The position numbers and the translations under genes were made by a program. Of a DNA stretch of 64,000 nucleotides, positions 59,579-64,000 are shown in pieces. The number at the start of each line of letters is the position of its first letter. Positions within the stretch are counted from its first letter, which is position 1. The notes below the pieces were generated by a model. It saw nothing but the letters and a program-made list of their open reading frames with translations, did no database searches and was not told the origin of the DNA. Source of the stretch: Pyrenophora tritici-repentis (Eukaryota; Ascomycota; Dothideomycetes; Pleosporales; Pleosporaceae); NCBI RefSeq assembly GCF_003171515.1, contig NC_089399.1, forward strand, positions 2,852,001-2,916,000, given 5' to 3'.

Positions 59579-60503
59579 ATGGCTCCAATAGCCCCCATGC
59601 ACGATTATTATGGAATCCTGGAAATAAAACCGGATGCACTTTACGATGAGATACGAACTTCGTACCGCCGGCTCGCTAGGTTGCACCATCCTGATAAGAA
59701 TGTTGGGAGGGGAAGTGAGGATGCGACTCGAAGGACGCAGATTGTGAGTTGGCTCGAAGTGGAAATGGACACCACTGCTCCTTGAATGGTACGATGTGTA
59801 GGTGCAGCAATGTTGACGTGACTTGCAGATAAATCTAGCCTGGGAGGTTCTCGGTGACACCACAAAGAGAATAGAGTATGATAGGAGTAGGCCGAGGAGT
59901 GCTACTGAGAAGTATAACATGGCGAAAAATACGCATACGGCGACACCTGAAACTCCACCATCACCAAGCTGTCAGCCTCCTCCACCACCCCGAAATACTG
60001 CAGCTGAAGAACAAGCACGTGCCGAGGCCTTGAGTAAAGCCAAGCGACAAGAATGGCTCGATTACGAAAAACAACATGAGCAGAAGACACGCGAATGCCG
60101 AAACACAATCAAGCTCCTCGAAACCGAAATTGCATCCCTCACCATCAAGATAGATGACAACAAAGCGAAGCTTGTAAGCTACCTACTATACACGTAGAAC
60201 GTTCATTAACTCGACCCTACCAAGGCAGTATCGAGCCCACAGGAATCTCCCAACCTAAATATGGACACCATCAACGCCTCAACCGCCATCCAAATCAAGC
60301 AAACCTACCTCGAAAAGGAAACCGCACGTCTAAGGCGGCTCAACAACGAACTTCAATACCGCCTAGCCTGCGAAGAAGCCCGCCTCACACTCGAACAACA
60401 CCTCGCAAAGCACGCATGGGCGTCACAAACCCGCGCCGCCCGCGCAACAGCCGAGCACGAAATGCAAGAACAAGCACGAAGACAGCAATCTAAGCGGTTC
60501 TAG
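59579..60503 (+). CDS. J-domain protein with coiled coil (paralog 1), ends at an in-frame TAG
   Basis: Exons 59579-59743, 59829-60173 and 60225-60503, 262 aa as read. The J domain covers about residues 8-75 with HPD at 37-39 (ARLHHPDKN) and WEVLGDTTKR, so it should stimulate an Hsp70 partner. A proline linker (PPSPSCQPPPPPR) and a charged coiled coil (AKRQEWLDYEKQHEQKTREC) follow. Intron 1 splits TQI from INLAWEV, the same place as in the paralog at 61736. Intron 2 (GTAAGC donor, CTACCAAG acceptor) after NKAKL is absent from the paralog. Translation halts at TAG 60501-60503 after QQSKRF, although the same frame stays open for 111 more codons encoding the Zn-ribbon. No intron I could build removes the stop in phase. 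Confidence 0.78.
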
Positions 60504-60839
60504 AAATGGCAACAACAAGAACGAGAACGGTGCCGGAAGAGGAAACAAGAAAGCGATGGCAGTGGCGAAGGTGAGCAGCAAGACGCAGATCAGCAGCCTG
60601 AGCGGAAAACCAGAGCGCGGCCAAAACCCACACAAGCAGCTGCTTTTGCGGCGTTTTGTAAGTGTAGGCACAAGGGGTGGTGGGCGAAAGTGGAGACGCA
60701 GAAGGCTTGTGGGTATTGTAAAAGGGCATGTACGAGGTTTCTGCTCAAGTGTCCGGGGTGTCGGGTTGTGGCTTGTGATAATTGTAGGAGGATTTTGGTT
60801 ACTGATGGGACGCCTGAAGTTGGGGGTGGGGTTGAGTAG
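60504..60839 (+). pseudogene. Zn-ribbon C-terminal segment of J-protein paralog 1, downstream of the stop
   Basis: The frame of exon 3 continues for 111 codons after the TAG and ends at TAG 60837-60839. It encodes a charged linker, then CKCRHKGWWAKVETQKACGY and further Cys pairs (CKRAC, CPGC, CDNCRR). These match the paralog's CKHKAWWDKIEGRHDCGYC, CPGC and CDSCRR. Conservation of all the key cysteines suggests the stop is recent, an error, or bypassed. Confidence 0.65.
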
Positions 60840-61735
60840 ATTAGAGAAGTGCGGTGGGTGGGATGGTTATTGGAGACTTGTGGGCGGTGATGATGTAGGG
60901 AATAGGATCGTGTTGGAATGATATGGGTTGTTCATAGTGGATGGGAAGACTGAAAGGGTTGGTGCAGTGATCACGCGTAGTGTTATTACTTGCGACGATT
61001 GAACAATCGGGTATTGCAAGCTAGTAATAAATTGGGATTGACATACAAGCAACACATTGTTGGCAGTAGTGCCTTGGGAGAGTGAGCATTGCATGGTACT
61101 TGGTGTTAGATGTGGGAGAACAGAGCAGAAAAGAGGCAGAAGGTTGTTGTATTGAGAGAGCTACATGAAGCGATTATATACACAACCAAGATGAGTAAGC
61201 AGGTGACGAGGAGTCACGTGAGATACAGTTCACAGTGTACCAGGTGGACCGAGGTGCCGGGCTGACACTTGGATAGCTCTTTTCTCTATCCAGTGAGGTT
61301 GCCTGCTTGTCCGGTGATGCATATCGTTCTTCTATTTCCTGAACTTCTTTCACTCGCCACTTATCCGCTCTTCACGTTTTCTTTCTGTCCTCGTTAGATT
61401 GGCTCTTCGAGTCCAAGTTCCGTTTCGTATCCTCTGGCGGTCTGCAATGAGGGCACCTGAATCGCTGCGCCACAGCGCTTGGGACACTTCAGGTACAGCC
61501 TTGTCTAGGCTGCAATCACTTTACCGACCACTGTTCTTTCACTTCTCATTGAAGTTCTGTCACTCGCACTGCGGGCTCACGTTCACTCTCATTTTGATTG
61601 GCGAGAGTTATCGTACCCCGCCCCACCTAGCCTGCAAACGCAAACAGTCAGCGTATTTTTCTCTTGCTGTCTATCTCTTTCAATCGTGGTCTCGCGACTC
61701 CAAGTTGGAGCTTGAATCAGTCAAGAAGCAAAAGA
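60840..61735. other. Spacer between tandem J-domain genes
   Basis: About 900 bases with the 3' flank of paralog 1 and the promoter of paralog 2. No independent gene is supported. Confidence 0.45.
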
Positions 61736-63138
61736 ATGGCTCCCGCAGTTTCTAAGCACGACCACTACGTTGTCTTGCAGGTGAGGCCTGGCGCGCCTCA
61801 CGAGGAAATCAAAGCTTCATATCGACGACTCGCTCGACTCCACCATCCCGACAAGAACATTGGATGTATAGAGGCTACTGCAAATACACAGCTTGTGAGT
61901 GGCAGAACTGAGATGATCAAGTACTTGCCAGTGTATCATGCTGACATGCCACGCAGATCAACGCGGCCTGGGAAGTCCTTAGCGATGTAGTCAAAAGACA
62001 GGAGTATGACAGGACTCGCCCAAAACCTACTGCCTCAAAAAGTAGCGGTCCCAGTTCACCAAACCCTAATGCCTCAACAGGTAGCGGTCCCAAGCCACCA
62101 AACCCTACTGCCTCAGCAAGTAGCGGCCCCAAACCACAAAAACCTACTGCCTCAACAAGTAGCGGTCCCAAACCAGCAAAACCTTCCCCTACGACATCAT
62201 CGGAGCAAGATGATCGGTCCACTCCTCGGCAGCCAGATACTACGGCGCAAGATGAGGCACGGGCAGAAGCTGCAAGCAATGCAAAGCGACAAGAATGGCT
62301 CAACTTCGAGAAATACCAAGAGCAGCAGATACGCGAATCTGTCAAAGTCGTTAATCCGCTCGAGGCCTTACTCTCTTTCCTTGATGCTAAGATTAAGGAA
62401 AATAGGGCGAAGCTTGCAGCCAATGAGCCGAACGCCTGGAGTATATTCTCATATTTCAAGAAGAGACTGAGTGAAGAAGAAAAGGGTGAGCTTAGGAAGG
62501 AGTGTGTTGATCTTGAAAATGTTATGAGGATCCAGCGAATATCTCTTGATAAGGCGAATATGCAGTTGCAGGAACTTAGAGATGAGCTAGCACGTCGAGA
62601 AGCTCAAGAGAGTGTACGGCTCTCTAGTGAAAAATTTGAAGCACAGAGAAGGGAACGAGCCCGCAAGGCGGAGGCACAGGAAGCGAGATGGAGGGAGCAG
62701 GCAAGACAACAAGCTCAGCAACGAGCAGAGCGAGAACAGAGAGAAGCGGCTGCTAGAAAAGAAGCAGACCGTGCACGTCGAGAGCGAGATAGAGATTTGG
62801 AAGAGTATTTGGCGCGGTTGAGGGCGGCCAATGAGGCTGCCGCACGCAATCAGCAGGAGCAAACCAAGAAGCGGCAAGCTGAACAGCATGCGGAGGAAAA
62901 GCGGGGAAAGACATCTGAAACCTGTAAACACAAGGCTTGGTGGGACAAGATTGAAGGCCGCCATGACTGTGGATACTGCACAGCAATCCTATACAAGTTT
63001 TCGCAACGATGTCCAGGCTGCGGCATCGCATCTTGTGATTCTTGTAGGCGTGTGCTGCAAGCTGGCGGTACCCCATCAGTTGATCATAGCCGCCATGGCG
63101 GGAACGGGCGAAGAGAAGAGTACCACTTCTGGGATTAA
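61736..63138 (+). CDS. J-domain / coiled-coil / Zn-ribbon protein (paralog 2)
   Basis: Exon 1 61736-61894 and exon 2 61957-63138, 62-nt intron (GTGAGT donor, GCTGACA branch, CACGCAG acceptor), 446 aa. The J domain has HPD at residues 37-39 and the segment AAWEVLSDVVKR, so an Hsp70 partner is expected. Next comes a four-copy 13-residue linker repeat (PTASxSSGPKPxK), then a long Arg/Glu/Gln coiled coil from about residue 150 to 390 (RREAQESVRLSSEKFEAQRR). The C-terminal Zn-ribbon follows: CKHKAWWDK, DCGYC, CPGC and CDSCRRVLQ. No membrane segment or signal is present, so it is cytosolic or nuclear. It lacks the second intron of paralog 1. I know no named family with this domain order. Confidence 0.85.
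62026..62181 (+). repeat. 39-bp coding minisatellite, four copies
   Basis: Four tandem units encode PTASKSSGPSSPN, PNASTGSGPKPPN, PTASASSGPKPQK and PTASTSSGPKPAK. The array forms the flexible linker after the J domain of paralog 2; paralog 1 has a shorter proline linker instead. Confidence 0.85.
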
Positions 63139-63445
63139 TGGATGTGATAAGAGAGTTGGAAGTATAAGGGGTAGTGCTGCTAGACCTCGGGGCATCTTGG
63201 AGATCAAGTTTGGAGCTATTCCGTACAGTGCCCCACCTTCTAGTTGCATGAAGCTTACAGTGGGGTAGCTTTCTAGGTATTGCCGCAATCGAACAACTCA
63301 GCGTTGGTCTTGTCCTATTCTGGGTAATTAAAATTGGTGTGCATCTTCCCGGATTTGATATTATCGGTCTTTTCCTACACTCAGTTCTTGCTTTGTCACT
63401 ATCACACTTCATCCACGTACAACACGACTACGGCCAGACTCCAAA
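63139..63445. other. Intergenic, no gene
   Basis: About 307 bases between paralog 2 and the last gene. No independent coding or RNA signal is seen; the right end is the promoter of the gene at 63446. Confidence 0.5.
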
Positions 63446-64000
63446 ATGTCCGAACCCATCACCGAAGTCGCCTACCTGCCTCTCAAACCCTCTCTTGATC
63501 TCTCCTCTGGTGAAGCAAAGGAAGTGTGGCAATCAACTCTGCGCACCATAGCCTCGCAACCCGGTTTCAAAACCGGATACTGGGGCAAACAAATCGAGAA
63601 CCCAGATACCCTACAGCTAGTCATTGGTAACACTCACCCACCCACTCTCCTTCCCCCTAAACATGCAATTCTAATTTGTAGAACTATAGACTGGGACTCC
63701 CTCTCCTCCCACCAAGCCTTCATGTCCAGCCCAGCCTACACTCCCTTCCTCGAAACCCTTGGAGACAAAATCCTAGGCGGCTCCCCCACTCTCATTCACA
63801 TCAGTTTCTCCTCCTCGCCTACACCATCTTCCGAACCACTCTCCGCACCCGTAACCGAATGCATAAACAGCTTCTTCGAGCCCACCTACGACCAATCGCA
63901 CTACACCACCCAGTTCTCGCAATTCGGCGAAAAAGCCGCCGCGATACCGGGTGTAAAAGCCATAGGCCTAGCTGGGGGCTGGAGTGTAGAGAAGCTGCCA
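63446..64000 (+). CDS. ABM-like dimeric alpha/beta-barrel protein, partial at the window edge
   Basis: Exon 1 63446-63626 and exon 2 from 63690 to the window end, 63-nt intron (GTAACA donor, ACTATAG acceptor). Splicing gives a split Asp codon and the phrase LVIDWDSLSSHQAFMSSPAY; the nearer TTTGTAG acceptor would create a stop, so the second AG is chosen. The first module (ITEVAYLPLKP, GFKTGYWGKQIENPDTLQLV, then DWDSLSSHQAFM) matches the antibiotic-biosynthesis-monooxygenase-like fold, in which a Trp-Asp-Ser strand leads into the helix. A second module appears to begin (FEPTYDQSHYTTQFSQFGEK), as in fungal two-module members. Substrate and reaction are unknown; some members are not enzymes. The 3' end is missing. 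Confidence 0.75.
   Translation, partial: MSEPITEVAYLPLKPSLDLSSGEAKEVWQSTLRTIASQPGFKTGYWGKQIENPDTLQLVIGNTHPPTLLPPKHAILICRTIDWDSLSSHQAFMSSPAYTPFLETLGDKILGGSPTLIHISFSSSPTPSSEPLSAPVTECINSFFEPTYDQSHYTTQFSQFGEKAAAIPGVKAIGLAGGWSVEKLP

Overview
The window is a nuclear segment from a filamentous ascomycete, most likely a Dothideomycete of the Pleosporales type. The class is an inference from gene style and gene set, not from a search. Nearly every gene is broken by short introns, mostly about 46-100 nt, with GT..AG ends and CTAAC/CTGAC-like branch points close to the acceptor. The products are fungal: Eco1, Lst7/folliculin, Gup1, Nup159, GH17 and Ser/Thr-rich cell-wall proteins. There are no operons. 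I found no rRNA, tRNA, CRISPR or phage signal.

Layout. 0.4-5.1 kb: ECO1 cohesin acetyltransferase, a proline-rich NPF-motif protein and a small GPI-type wall protein. 5.1-11.4 kb: a long gene-empty stretch in front of a conserved Gln-rich protein (11.4-12.8 kb). 15.1-18.1 kb: a 930-residue secreted Ser/Thr-rich protein with 198-bp internal repeats. 19-21.7 kb: a small mitochondrial LEA-like protein and a secreted type-B carboxylesterase. 25.3-28.7 kb: a GH17 wall glucanase-like protein convergent with a PLP-dependent group II decarboxylase whose last ~30 codons are out of frame. 29.2-34.5 kb: divergent NOP9 and RINT1/Tip20. 35.0-37.0 kb: two paralogous 63- and 81-residue proteins. 38.7 kb: a three-exon gene for a 44-residue secreted cysteine-rich peptide. 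40.1-41.5 kb: LST7 with a frame break. 43.5-44.8 kb: an F-box protein. 44.8-48.7 kb: gene-empty, with a 152-bp MITE-like element. 48.7-52.5 kb: divergent GUP1 and ARP4. 53.1-59.0 kb: divergent PUP1 and NUP159. 59.6-63.1 kb: tandem J-domain/coiled-coil/Zn-ribbon paralogs, the first with an in-frame TAG. From 63.4 kb: a partial ABM-like gene running off the window.

The genes are mostly unlinked housekeeping functions: chromatin (ECO1, ARP4), nuclear transport (NUP159), ribosome biogenesis (NOP9), Golgi-ER traffic (RINT1), TORC1 signalling (LST7) and proteolysis (PUP1). Among them sit a secreted/cell-surface set (GPI protein, Ser/Thr-rich protein, esterase, GH17, cysteine-rich peptide) and lineage-specific duplicated genes. 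The duplicated and secreted genes hold most of the novelty. Exon boundaries were worked out by hand from splice signals, reading phase and protein-family continuity. Three genes (decarboxylase, LST7, first J-protein) need a frame correction or a stop bypass to match their families or paralog, which could mean real decay or assembly error.
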